NCBI RefSeq assembly: GCF_030811115.1
Contig: NZ_JAUSQK010000001.1
Coordinates: 2,108,001-2,172,000 of the forward strand
DNA: 64,000 nucleotides
Direction of reading: 5' to 3'
DNA from: Olsenella profusa DSM 13989
GTDB taxonomy: Bacteria; Actinomycetota; Coriobacteriia; Coriobacteriales; Atopobiaceae
The notes below the pieces were generated by a model. It was not told where the DNA came from. It saw only the letters and a list, made by a program, of their open reading frames with translations, and did no database searches. The position numbers and the translations under genes are program-made. The first letter of the stretch is position 1, and each line of letters opens with the position of its first letter. Of the stretch, positions 8,458 to 16,885 are shown one piece after another.

Positions 8458-9366
8458 ATGAGAAGACGTCTCGTCATCTACCTGGTGGTGACCTTCGGCC
8501 TCACCTGGGGGCTGTGGATTCCGGCGGGCATCGCCACCGGATCCTTTGCCCAGGGGCTGGGCTCGTCGGTCCTCATGGTGGCGCTCACGACTCTGGGGAT
8601 GTTCTGTCCCCTGGTGGGCGCGCTCGCCGCCAACGCGGCGTGCGGGAGGGCCGAGCGCCTGGACTTGGGCCTGCGCCCCCAGATAGAGGGCCATGTGCGC
8701 CCCTATCTTGCGGCATGGTTCCTGCCGACGGTGGTCACCCTGGCGGGCTGCGTCGTGTTCTTTGCGGTCTACCCCCAGCTTTTCGACCCATCCGCCTCAT
8801 ACTTCGCCGAGGCCGCGCGGGCATCGGGCTACGCCGACGGCAGCCAGGTTCCGCTGCTGCTGGCCACGCAGCTGGCGACCACCATCCTCATCGCCCCCTT
8901 CATCAACATGATTCCCGCCCTTGGCGAGGAGGCAGGGTGGCGGGGCATGCTGTTCCCCACGCTGTGCGAGCGCCTGTCGTCACGTGCGGCCGCCCTGGTG
9001 GTGGGGGCCATCTGGGGGCTGTGGCATGCGCCCATCACCATGATGGGGCACAACTTTGGCATGGGCTATCCGGGCTTCCCCGTGCTGGGGATCCTCTCGA
9101 TGGTCGTGTTCTGCACGAGCCTGTCGCTGTGCCTCTCGTACCTGCGCATGCGCACGGGAAGCGTGTGGTCGTGCGCCCTCGCCCACGGTGCGCTCAACGG
9201 GATCGCGGGCGTGGGGGTCTACTTCTGCCTGGACGGCGTCATCCTCACGGGACCATCGCCTGCCGGCATCGTCGCGGGCATCCCGCTCATGGCGTTGGCC
9301 GTCCTGTGCTGGACGAGGCTTGCCACCATCCACAATGAGGGCGGCTCCTCCCGTTCACATGCATGA
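8458..9366 (+). CDS. CPBP-family intramembrane metalloprotease
   Basis: A 302-residue polytopic membrane protein of the CPBP (Abi, Rce1-like) family. The signature glutamate motif appears as GEEAGWRGMLFP near residue 158. The downstream histidine motifs are GLWHAPI near residue 183 and ALAHGALNG near residue 240. In the family these residues coordinate a catalytic metal in the membrane; roles include CAAX-like processing and bacteriocin immunity. At least seven hydrophobic segments are visible. The ATG has GGAGAGGAGG upstream. It follows the ABC transporter pair on the same strand, and an IS element is inserted about 120 bases after its stop, leaving the gene intact. Confidence 0.85.
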   Translation: MRRRLVIYLVVTFGLTWGLWIPAGIATGSFAQGLGSSVLMVALTTLGMFCPLVGALAANAACGRAERLDLGLRPQIEGHVRPYLAAWFLPTVVTLAGCVVFFAVYPQLFDPSASYFAEAARASGYADGSQVPLLLATQLATTILIAPFINMIPALGEEAGWRGMLFPTLCERLSSRAAALVVGAIWGLWHAPITMMGHNFGMGYPGFPVLGILSMVVFCTSLSLCLSYLRMRTGSVWSCALAHGALNGIAGVGVYFCLDGVILTGPSPAGIVAGIPLMALAVLCWTRLATIHNEGGSSRSHA

Positions 9367-9479
9367 GGGTGGGCCCCCTGTCCGCAGGTCCCTCCGCAGG
9401 GCCCATGGCATGCCGCATGCGTCCCCTCTCCTCGAAGGGTTGCGCACGCTCGGCGACTCCCTTCGCCCGCCCACCGGAA

Positions 9480-9487
9480 TCTGGGAA
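9480..9487 (+). repeat. Target-site duplication, left copy
   Basis: The octamer TCTGGGAA abuts the left inverted repeat of the IS element and recurs exactly at 10704-10711. Eight bases is the duplication size known for the IS1595 family. Confidence 0.85.
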
Positions 9488-9511
9488 CATGGCCCCCAAG
9501 CTCGCGCATAA
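9488..9511 (+). repeat. Left terminal inverted repeat of the IS element
   Basis: A 24-base terminal repeat beginning CATGGCCCCCAAGCTCGC and ending CATAA. It matches the reverse complement of 10680-10703 at 23 of 24 positions; the mismatch is at position 7 (C versus T). Confidence 0.85.
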
Positions 9512-9516
9512 CCCCC

Positions 9517-10603
9517 TCACTCCCTCCGCTCCCGGAAGCCGTCGTCGAGCAGCCCCAGCAGGCCGTCGCCCGGCCCGGCCTCGCGCAGCAGCTCCTCGAC
9601 GCGCTCGCGCTGCCTGACCCTCGCCCCCGTGCGCGCCCTCGGGCTCGCGACGCGGGGCTGCGGGCCGAACGAGGCCTCGAGCTCGGCGCGGGGGACGTGC
9701 GGGGCGGCCGCGACGTCGGCGGCGAGCGCGGACGCCGGCGCGGGGCCCCTGTGGCAGTACCTCCAGCTGAACTCGTCGCACACGCCCTGCAGCCTCGCCC
9801 GCGACAGCCCGTGGAAGGTGCCGAGGGCGTACGCCTTGAAGTCCGATATCACGTGGTGCACGAGCGCGAGCGAGGAGGCCGGGTCCGACGCGTCGAACGG
9901 GCGCTGGTCGAGCCCCGGCCAGCCGCGCAGGCCGGCGGTGACGCCCTGCCACATGTCGGCGCGGACGTGCGAGAGCACCCCCACGTGCTCCTCGGCGAAG
10001 CGCGAGTACGCCCCGCCCGCCGCGTCGGGGACGACCCTGAGGGCGCACGTCCCGGGGCCGCCCCGGCCGCCGCGCGACACCGCGCAGATCATCGGCTGCC
10101 TGGTGGTCCCCCTGCCCACGGTCCCTGCGGCCGCGGCCCCCACGAAGAAGTCGTCCACCTCGGCCTCACCCGAGACCCGGCCGAAGGCGCCCCAATCCGG
10201 CGGACATCGCGCCGCGCAGCCTCAGGACCACGTATCGCGCGGTGGTCTCGCTCGTGCCCAGGGCGCGGGCCAGCTCGGCGGCCGAGACGCCCCTCTTCGA
10301 GCCGGCGACGAGCCGGAACGCCAGGAACCACTTCGGCAGCGGCAGCCTCGAGCCCTGCATCGGGGTCCCGGAGGTCACCGAGAACTGGAGCCTGCAGCGG
10401 GTGCACTGCCGCTTCCTCGGCCTGCCCGCTACGGGGCTGCACCTGCGGTTGCCGCACCTCGGGCAGACCCAGCCGCCCGGGAAGCGCAGCCGCATCAGCC
10501 CCTCCTCGCACGACGCCTCGTCCCCGTGCCTCGCGACCCAGGACAGGAGGTCCCCGCCGCCGCCGTCCGCCGCCGCCACCATCCGCGCGCTCATGCTCGT
10601 CAT
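9517..10603 (-). pseudogene. IS1595-family transposase, frameshifted
   Basis: The N-terminal frame has a zinc ribbon (WVCPRCGNRRC, then RQCTRCRLQFSV) and TSGTPMQGSRLPLPKWF, followed by a helix-turn-helix (LARALGTSETTARYVVLRL). That frame stops near 10166. The C-terminal frame resumes with GEAEVDDFFVG, the first catalytic aspartate of the ISXO2-like DDE domain, and ends with FHGLSRARLQGVCDEFSWRY. A one-base change near 10195-10208 would join them. IS1595 transposases are normally one uninterrupted frame, so this is read as inactivation or a sequence error, not programmed frameshifting. The ATG at 10603 is a tentative start. Confidence 0.8.
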
Positions 10604-10679
10604 GCCGCCCAGCCCCTCTCGACGCCCTCGCCCTGCGGCACCGATTGTGCGACGGGGGCGCGACACAAATTAGCTGCCC

Positions 10680-10703
10680 TTATGCGCGAGCTTGGGAGCC
10701 ATG
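10680..10703 (-). repeat. Right terminal inverted repeat of the IS element
   Basis: The inverted partner of 9488-9511, starting TTATGCGCGAGC and ending GGGAGCCATG. The transposase start lies about 80 bases inside it. Confidence 0.85.
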
Positions 10704-10711
10704 TCTGGGAA
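10704..10711 (+). repeat. Target-site duplication, right copy
   Basis: An exact copy of TCTGGGAA from 9480-9487, directly outside the right terminal repeat. Confidence 0.85.
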
Positions 10712-10769
10712 TACCTGGCGATGGGGGCAGTGCCGCCCTTTGTTCAGGCATGCGACGGAAGGGGTCGGT

Positions 10770-11811
10770 ATGGGACGCAGGCCAATCAGGGTCGTCCAGT
10801 ACGGTTGCGGGAAGATGGCGAGGCACACCCTTCGCTACCTCCACGAGCATGGGGCGCAGGTCGTCGGGGCCATCGACATCAACCCCACGGTCGTCGGCAT
10901 GGATGCTGGCGACGTCGCGGGGCTTCCCATCAGGTTCGGTGTCAAGGTCAGCGATGATGCCGATCGCGTCCTGGACGAGAGCGCCCCCCACATCCGCGGT
11001 CATCGAGCTCTTCAGCCTCCTCACGGACATCGAGCCGATGGTCGAGAAGTGCGTGAGCCGCGGCATCAACGTCATCACCACCTGTGAGGAGTGCACCTTC
11101 CCCTGGACCACCTCCTCGGCCGCCACCAATCGCATCGATGCCATGGCCCGCCAGGCGGGCTGCACCGTGGTGGGAGCCGGCATGGAGGACGTCTTCTGGG
11201 TGCACATCGTGGGCCTCCTCGCCGGCGCCGTGAACCGCATGGAGCGCATCGAGGGTGCCGTGAGCTACAACGTGGAGGACTACGGCCTAGCGCTGGCGAA
11301 GGTGCACGGCGTGGGCCTCACCCCCGAGGAGTTCGAGCGGACGCTCGCCCATCCCGACGAGATCGTGCCCTCCTATGTGTGGAACTCCAACGAGGCGCTC
11401 GCACAGCACCTGGGACTCACCGTATCCCAGGTCGTACAGGAGAACGTTCCCTTTGTGGCCGAGGAGGACACCTACTCGGCCACCATGGGCGCCACCGTGC
11501 CCGCTGGCAAGGTCATCGGCATGAACACGCGCGTCACCACCAAGACCTACCAGGGCATAGACATCGTCACCTCGCAGATTGGCAAGGTGTATGGGCCCGA
11601 TGACGGCGACCTCTGCGACTGGAAGATAACGGGCGAGCCCGACACCGTCTTCCATGTGGAGAAGCCTGCGACGGTCGAGCACACGTGCGCCACCATCGTC
11701 AATCGCATCCCCACGGTGCTCGATGCGCCCGCCGGGTACCACACCTTCGACGAGCTCGAGCCGCTTCGCTACCTCACGCAGCCGATGATGGTCGACGAGG
11801 TCAAGGGGTAG
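10770..11811 (+). pseudogene. DapB-like NAD(P)H amine dehydrogenase, frameshifted
   Basis: The N-terminal frame reads [19 protein letters not shown], a Rossmann fold as in dihydrodipicolinate reductase-like and 2,4-diaminopentanoate dehydrogenase-like enzymes. It continues to about codon 74 (RVLDESAP). The rest of the enzyme lies in another frame, from [20 protein letters not shown] through [10 protein letters not shown] to the end at 11811. Removing one C from the six-C run at 10984-10989 joins the halves as [12 protein letters not shown]. The full product would be about 346 residues. The start at 10770 has GGAAGGGG upstream. The family deaminates diamino acids or related amines; the substrate here is unknown. 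It is either decaying or hit by a homopolymer error. Its promoter region may have been changed by the IS 66 bases upstream. Confidence 0.75.
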
Positions 11812-11944
11812 GTCCTCGAATCTCACGCGGGTCACTGCCCCGGTGCCAGCCAGTGCCGAGGCAGGTCGCATGCCCGATCCCCGGCAAGGCGCGGGTTGGA
11901 GCGCTGGATGCTCGCCGCCCCTGCATCGTGTGCCGTGCCTGACC

Positions 11945-12709
11945 CTACAGGCTGTCTCCCCAGCCAAGGGTGGGAGGGTTGGACGTTGGGCCCTCGGATG
12001 GTGGGGTGGGGCTCGAGGAGTCGTCAGATGGCAGGGCAGTGGAAGGCGTGACCGCCGCCTCCGACGGGATGGGCGATGCGGGGTTCGTGGTGCTCGTCGT
12101 TGTCACCTCGCGACGGACCTCTCGTCCGTCGCTCGTGTGCGTTGTCGTCGTGGTGGTCGTCGTGATGACCTGCCCACCACTGAGAGGCTGGCTGCCCATC
12201 TGCGCACATCCCTGGTGAAGCATCTGGTCGACCGACTGGTTGAGCTCCTTTTCGGAGCGCTCCCAGGATGCTCCCCTTCGGAAGACGATAACGAGGAGCA
12301 CGACGCCAACGGCGAGGAAGACACCGCCGATGGCTCCGGGCATCACCAGGGGGAACATGAGTCCCCACGTTGGTATGACCTCCCCTGGGTTGTCTGGATT
12401 GATCAGAAGCTCGACCTGTTGTCCCTCATACATGTCTAACGAGGTGTAAGGCAGCATGATGTGATCATATTCCTGGCCCTTGTACTCATAGCTCACGTAT
12501 ACGTTGGAGCGGGTTTCGCGTGTCGTGCGTGATCCGCTATGGTTATAGGAGTCATAGGTGTATACGCTGTCTATCGTTGCCATGACCTTCTCGCCTGCGG
12601 CAAAGTCCCTCTGGGATCGAACATAGAGGAAGATTCCCGCTGCGAGGACGATTGCCCCGATGACGGAGAAGATGACTCCAAGTAGCCTGCATACCTTCTT
12701 TGCGAACAT
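11945..12709 (-). CDS. DUF3592-type membrane protein
   Basis: A 254-residue protein with a first membrane helix at residues 5-28 (LLGVIFSVIGAIVLAAGIFL). An extracytoplasmic beta-rich DUF3592-like domain follows (VYVSYEYKGQEYD, QQVELLINPDNPGEV). A second helix spans about residues 122-150. The cytoplasmic tail has a run of eight threonines and a Ser/Thr/Pro-rich end. The ATG at 12709 is chosen because GGAGG precedes it by six bases. The function of DUF3592 is unknown. The gene converges on the dehydrogenase gene and lies downstream of mgtA on the same strand; the gap of 141 bases gives no clear operon link. Confidence 0.75.
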   Translation of the reverse strand: MFAKKVCRLLGVIFSVIGAIVLAAGIFLYVRSQRDFAAGEKVMATIDSVYTYDSYNHSGSRTTRETRSNVYVSYEYKGQEYDHIMLPYTSLDMYEGQQVELLINPDNPGEVIPTWGLMFPLVMPGAIGGVFLAVGVVLLVIVFRRGASWERSEKELNQSVDQMLHQGCAQMGSQPLSGGQVITTTTTTTTHTSDGREVRREVTTTSTTNPASPIPSEAAVTPSTALPSDDSSSPTPPSEGPTSNPPTLGWGDSL

Positions 12710-12850
12710 CGTGCACCTCCATGAACCGTCCCCCACACGGTGCGGTCCGCGTGGGGGAGCAATGTTTTCCAGTCCAGTACGTAGGGTAGTCCCCTCATGC
12801 CAAAAAGGCAAAGGGTTCCGACCATGGCACACCGATGCCCGTGGTGGTGG

Positions 12851-15529
12851 TCACGGGCGATGGGGGCGGTGGGCCAGGCGCCGCACGCACATGACCGAGC
12901 ACGCATAGCCTGCGATGACGGCGGCAAGCAGCCCGACGTAGAGGGCCGGCGGCGGGGAGAAGCCCAGGACACCAGCCAGTGGCGTGAACGGGATGACGGT
13001 CGCCAAGGCGACCGCCGCGGCACTGAGGGCGATGACGGGCGCGGCGGCGCGGCTCTGGACGAAGGGCATCCTCCTCGTGCGGATAAGGTGCACGAAGAGC
13101 ACCTGCGACCACATGCTCTGGACGAACCACCCGGTCTGGAAGGTGGCCACGAAGAGCACCTGGCCATCGGGGCCGAGCGTCCCCCAGGCACCGCCGCAGA
13201 CGGCCGGGCACACCACAAAGAAGAGCAGCGCATAGGTGAGCAGGTCGAACAGCGAGCTGATCGGTCCCAGCTGCAGCATGGTGCGCCGGATGGCCCGTGT
13301 GCTCCAGCTGCAGGGTGCCCGCACGAGCTCGTCATCCACGCCGTCCCAGGGAATCGCCGTGCACGAGATGTCGTAGATGAGGTTGAGCAGCAGCAGCTGG
13401 ACGGCCGTCATGGGCAGGAAGGGCAGGAAGGCGGCGGCCACCAGCACCGAGAAGATGTTGCCAAAGTTGGAGCTCACGGTCATCTCGACGTACTTGAGCA
13501 TGTTCTGGAAGGAGCGCCGCCCGCACTCGATGCCATGCTCCAACACCATGAGGTCCTTCTCGAGCAGGATGATGTCGGCTGACTCGCGCGCGACGTCGAC
13601 GGCGGTGTCGACGGAGACGCCGCAATCGCTCTCCCGCATGGCCGCGGCATCGTTGACGCCGTCGCCCATGAACCCCACCGTATGGCCACGGCTGCGCAGG
13701 GCATGCACGACGCGTGCCTTCTGCGCGGGGGAGAGCTTGGCAAAGACCGTGGCACCCTGGGCCGTCTGCGCCAGGGCGTCGTCATCCAGGCCCTCCACAT
13801 CCGCGCCCGTGAGGGTTCCCTTGAGGGGGATGTCGAGCTCCTGGCACACGTGGACGGCCACGCGTGCGGAATCCCCCGTGAGGACCTTGGTCTCCACGCC
13901 ATGGGCGGCAAGCGCGGCGATGGCGTCGGCGGCGGAGAGCTTGGGCGGATCCATGAAGGCCAGGGAGCCCACGAAGGTCATGTCGTGCTCGTCCTCCGCC
14001 GTCAGCGCTCCCACGTCGGCCGGGTCATCCAGCAGCGCCACGCCGAGGACGCGCATGCCCTGGTCGGCCAGCTGCTGCGCCTTCGTCGTGAGGTCGTCGC
14101 GCAGCTGGGGCGTGAGCGGGCGAGGCGCATCGCCCACCTCCACCATGCTGCAGATGCCGAGGACCTCTGCCAGGGCCCCCTTGGTGACCATGTGCGTCCC
14201 TCCTGCGCCGTCCTCCAGGACCACGCTCACCCGGCGGCGCTCGAAGTCGAAGGGGAGCTCGTCGACGCGCTTCCATCCATCAGCCAGGCCATCCATCCAG
14301 CCCTCCGCGCGCCTGATGATGGCCCCGTCGATGAGGTTGCGCAGCCCCGTCTCGAAGTGGCTGTTGAGGAAAGCGTAGCGTAGGACCCGCGGGCTCTCGG
14401 TTCCCTGTGGGTCGAGATGGTGTACCAGTTCGGCACGGTTCTCGGTGAGGGTGCCCGTCTTGTCGGTGCAGAGGATGTCGATGGCACCCAGGTCACAGAT
14501 GGAGTCCAGCCGCTTGGTGATCACGCGCTCGTGGCTCATGTCCACGGCGCCCTTGCCCAGGCAGGTCGTCACGAGCATGGGAAGCATCTCGGGCGTGAGG
14601 CCCACGGCGACCGAGAGCGAGAACAGCAGGGCATCGAACCAGCTGCCCTTGGTGAGGCAGTTGAGGGCAAAGACGATGGGGACCATCGTGAGCATGATGC
14701 GCACGAGGAGCCGAGACGTCTCGCTCACGCCCTCGTCAAAGGCCGTGACCTTCTCTGTTCCCCCCGTGAGGGCGGCGCTCACCTCCCCCATGAGCGTGCG
14801 CGAGCCCGTCGCCACGACGATGCCCTCGCCCGCGCCTGAGACGACGGTGGTTCCCATGAAGGCGAGGTCGGCCAGGTCGGTGACGGCATCATCGGCGGTG
14901 GGGGCCCTGTCCGCGGACATCGAGAACTTCTCCACGGGCTGGGATTCGCCCGTGAGCGCCGCCTGGTTCACGAAGAGGTCGCGTGCCGCAACGATGCGGA
15001 GCTCGGCGGGAACGAGGTCCCCGGGGCCAAGCTGTACGACATCACCCACCACCACCTCGCCGAGCGGGACCTCCGTGCGCCCGCCGCCCCCACGCCGCAC
15101 GGTGCAGGTGGTCGTGATCATGTTGGCGAGGGCATCGGAGGCATGGGCGCTGCGCTCATCCTGGATGAAGCGCAGCGTTCCCGAGATGAGCACGATGCCG
15201 CAGATGATGAGGGGCATGGAGGCGTCGCGCCCCTCCGGCGCCGGGAGGATGCAGCCCGTGAGGGCCGATACGATGGCGATGCCAACGAGGATGTAGGTGA
15301 AGGGGTCCGCAAAGGACGAGAGGAGGCGCCTGATGGGGGAGGGCCGCCTGATGCGCCTCGGGGCATTGGCGCCGTGCCGTGCGCGCGAAGCCTCGACCTC
15401 CGCGCCCGTGAGCCCATCGGGCCTGGTGCCGAGTTCGCGATAGGCCTCGTCACGTGACAGCGCCGCCATGTGACGCAGCCACGCCCCACGGTGCGCGTCA
15501 CACCCTTGCGAGGGGATGTCCCTCTCCAT
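12851..15529 (-). CDS. mgtA: Magnesium-transporting P-type ATPase
   Basis: A P3B-type ATPase of about 892 residues that moves Mg2+ into the cell at the expense of ATP. The actuator motif TGES is in ALTGESQPVEKFS. The phosphorylation site is CTDKTGTLTENRAEL. The hinge motif is GFMGDGVNDAAAM. The C-terminal membrane region includes QVLFVHLIRTRRMPFVQSRAA, which closely fits the MgtA/MgtB family. About ten membrane segments are expected. The ATG at 15529 has GGAGGTGGGAGG upstream; a longer N-terminus from 15649 would lack this. No Mg2+-sensing leader is evident in the 122-base gap upstream. The membrane protein at 15652-16215 may be co-transcribed. Confidence 0.92.
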   Translation of the reverse strand: MERDIPSQGCDAHRGAWLRHMAALSRDEAYRELGTRPDGLTGAEVEASRARHGANAPRRIRRPSPIRRLLSSFADPFTYILVGIAIVSALTGCILPAPEGRDASMPLIICGIVLISGTLRFIQDERSAHASDALANMITTTCTVRRGGGGRTEVPLGEVVVGDVVQLGPGDLVPAELRIVAARDLFVNQAALTGESQPVEKFSMSADRAPTADDAVTDLADLAFMGTTVVSGAGEGIVVATGSRTLMGEVSAALTGGTEKVTAFDEGVSETSRLLVRIMLTMVPIVFALNCLTKGSWFDALLFSLSVAVGLTPEMLPMLVTTCLGKGAVDMSHERVITKRLDSICDLGAIDILCTDKTGTLTENRAELVHHLDPQGTESPRVLRYAFLNSHFETGLRNLIDGAIIRRAEGWMDGLADGWKRVDELPFDFERRRVSVVLEDGAGGTHMVTKGALAEVLGICSMVEVGDAPRPLTPQLRDDLTTKAQQLADQGMRVLGVALLDDPADVGALTAEDEHDMTFVGSLAFMDPPKLSAADAIAALAAHGVETKVLTGDSARVAVHVCQELDIPLKGTLTGADVEGLDDDALAQTAQGATVFAKLSPAQKARVVHALRSRGHTVGFMGDGVNDAAAMRESDCGVSVDTAVDVARESADIILLEKDLMVLEHGIECGRRSFQNMLKYVEMTVSSNFGNIFSVLVAAAFLPFLPMTAVQLLLLNLIYDISCTAIPWDGVDDELVRAPCSWSTRAIRRTMLQLGPISSLFDLLTYALLFFVVCPAVCGGAWGTLGPDGQVLFVATFQTGWFVQSMWSQVLFVHLIRTRRMPFVQSRAAAPVIALSAAAVALATVIPFTPLAGVLGFSPPPALYVGLLAAVIAGYACSVMCVRRLAHRPHRP

Positions 15530-15651
15530 GGCATGGCCTCCCACCTCCGATGCGGAGCGCCTCACTGCCGTCCGCATGGTACCCATCCCCCTGTGCCAAC
15601 CGTAGCGAAGCCATCCCCTCCCTGCACGCGGCGGACGGTATGCGGACATGG

Positions 15652-16215
15652 CTAGAGAAGGGCCGCTGCGATGCTGATGGCGCCGACAAGGGCGAGCGGA
15701 ATGCAGCCATCAATGAAGGACGGCAGGGGCTTGAGCTGGTAGTAGAGCATGTAGCAGACGAGGCTGCCTATGAAGCCCGCCATCGCGCCCACTGCGATGA
15801 CGACCGGGAGGCCTGGCATGCCTGCCTGCGAGAGGGCAACGGCGACGAACAGCTCCATGGCGAGCCAGGCAACGAAGAGGAGCAGCTCGGTCGTAGGCTG
15901 ACGCTCGAACATCTTCCAGGTGATGACGAGGAGGACGATGTAGAGCAGGGCTGCCGACGCAACGGTCACGACGGTCGCGGGCGTCGCATCCCTGAAGAGG
16001 CTGACGGCCCCACCGCATATGCGCGTGGTCCCAAACGCGGCAGCGATGACGGCTCCGATGATGGCGGCGATGCCCAGCGTGTGCAGCGGCCCCTCAGCAC
16101 TGCCGCCCGAGACCTTGGGCCAGAAGAAGATGACCCACCACACGAGGTAGAGAAAACAGCACACGGCCATCAGGAGATGCCCAGAACGTATGTGCTCCAA
16201 CGCGGTCGTCTCCAT
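15652..16215 (-). CDS. Polytopic membrane protein of unknown function
   Basis: A 187-residue hydrophobic protein with six likely membrane helices (for example LLMAVCCFLYLVWWVIFFW near residues 14-32 and ELFVAVALSQAGMPGLPVVI). I do not recognise a family. The first helix with its FWPKVSG ending resembles small integral membrane proteins sometimes found beside transporters. The ATG at 16215 has a canonical AGGAGG six bases upstream. It lies 122 bases before mgtA on the same strand and could be transcribed with it, so a link to ion transport is possible but unproven. Confidence 0.6.
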   Translation of the reverse strand: METTALEHIRSGHLLMAVCCFLYLVWWVIFFWPKVSGGSAEGPLHTLGIAAIIGAVIAAAFGTTRICGGAVSLFRDATPATVVTVASAALLYIVLLVITWKMFERQPTTELLLFVAWLAMELFVAVALSQAGMPGLPVVIAVGAMAGFIGSLVCYMLYYQLKPLPSFIDGCIPLALVGAISIAAALL

Positions 16216-16346
16216 CGCACGCCTCCTGAGGCCAGTATAGGGGCTGGGGCGCAGGATATCCCGTCGGACGCCATGGCCGGTGGACGTTCGGACTATTCAT
16301 TGGGCCACCGGTATCGCGGATGCTGATCAGTAGTATGAAGATTATT

Positions 16347-16371
16347 TTGATTAATCAGAATAATCAATCAA
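16347..16371 (+). promoter_or_regulatory. AT-rich palindrome upstream of the AbrB-type gene
   Basis: TTGATTA at 16347-16353 and TAATCAA at 16361-16367 form a perfect 7-bp inverted repeat with a 7-base loop. The inner TGATTAATCA (16348-16357) is also a perfect palindrome. The block stands out in GC-rich DNA and lies 51 bases before the regulator start, so it is a plausible operator for that regulator. Confidence 0.5.
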
Positions 16372-16382
16372 ATATGGGTACT

Positions 16383-16398
16383 ATGACAGTATGACAGT
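16383..16398 (+). repeat. Tandem octamer ATGACAGT x2
   Basis: Two adjacent copies of ATGACAGT, directly before the ribosome site of the AbrB-type gene. They may belong to the transcription start region or to a regulator site. Confidence 0.45.
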
Positions 16399-16421
16399 AG
16401 GCAACGACAGAGGAGGCAGTC

Positions 16422-16883
16422 ATGACGTACGCAACTCACCATCATCGCCATGGGACGGGGCCGAGGGAAGGCAGGGGCCAGCACGGCCATGGGTGCTTTG
16501 GGCCACATGGGCCCCATGGGAGCCACATCATGGGTACCGTCACGGTCGATGGGCGCGGACAGCTCGTCATCCCGCGCGAGGCACGTGATGCGCTCGACAT
16601 CCAGGCTGGGGATCGCTTCGTCGTCTTTGGCAATACGCACCGCAGGTCGTTGAGCCTTGTGAGCGCCGACTACTTCGACGGCTTTGCCGACATGCTCATG
16701 TCCCGCTCGAGCCAGCTGGAGAAGCTCGCCCGTGATCTCCGCGGCATGTCCGACGAGGCGGATGCCTGGGATGACGAGCAGCCAGAGGAGGGCGAGGAGC
16801 CACACGGCGGGGCAGTGGCCAAGGCGCCCGGCGCCGATGAGGCCTCGAAGCGCGCGTCAGATGCGGACAAGCCGGGGGAGTAG
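16422..16883 (+). CDS. AbrB/MazE-type DNA-binding regulator with His-rich N-terminus
   Basis: A 153-residue protein. Residues 5-36 are rich in His and Gly (HHHRHGTG, then CFGPHGPHGSHIMG), with one cysteine. A swapped-hairpin AbrB/SpoVT domain follows: TVTVDGRGQLVIPREARDAL, then IQAGDRFVVFG. The C-terminal third is acidic and probably disordered. AbrB-fold proteins bind DNA as dimers and repress their own promoters or nearby genes. The His-rich tail suggests metal sensing or binding, which is inference. The ATG follows AGAGGAGG. The ABC1 kinase gene starts two bases after its stop, so the two form an operon controlled by the AT-rich palindrome upstream. Confidence 0.8.
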   Translation: MTYATHHHRHGTGPREGRGQHGHGCFGPHGPHGSHIMGTVTVDGRGQLVIPREARDALDIQAGDRFVVFGNTHRRSLSLVSADYFDGFADMLMSRSSQLEKLARDLRGMSDEADAWDDEQPEEGEEPHGGAVAKAPGADEASKRASDADKPGE

Positions 16884-16885
16884 CC

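Larger units (their letters stand above)
9488..10703 (-). mobile_element. IS1595-like insertion sequence, 1216 bp
   Basis: A complete element bounded by 24-bp inverted repeats (one mismatch) and flanked by an exact 8-bp direct repeat, TCTGGGAA. It carries one transposase gene on the minus strand with a zinc-ribbon N-terminus and an ISXO2-like DDE domain. Family assignment rests on the transposase layout and the 8-bp duplication. Both ends and the target duplication are intact, so the insertion is recent. The transposase has a reading-frame break, so the copy may not move by itself. It sits between the CPBP gene and a dehydrogenase gene and interrupts neither. Confidence 0.88.

Noticed and set aside
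9367-9479. Terminator after the CPBP gene (TGGGCCC and GGGCCCA)
   Set aside because: The stem is short with a large loop and no T run follows; not strong enough to call.
10166-10210. Programmed frameshift in the transposase
   Set aside because: IS1595 transposases are normally one frame, and no slippery run such as A6 or A7 is present at the junction.
9697-11811. Single forward open frame of 704 codons spanning the IS element and the dehydrogenase
   Set aside because: The first two-thirds is antisense to the transposase, and only the last part is a real dehydrogenase. The frame is open by chance across the insertion.
15530-15651. Magnesium riboswitch (M-box) before mgtA
   Set aside because: The 122-base gap lacks recognisable M-box elements and is smaller than that leader.
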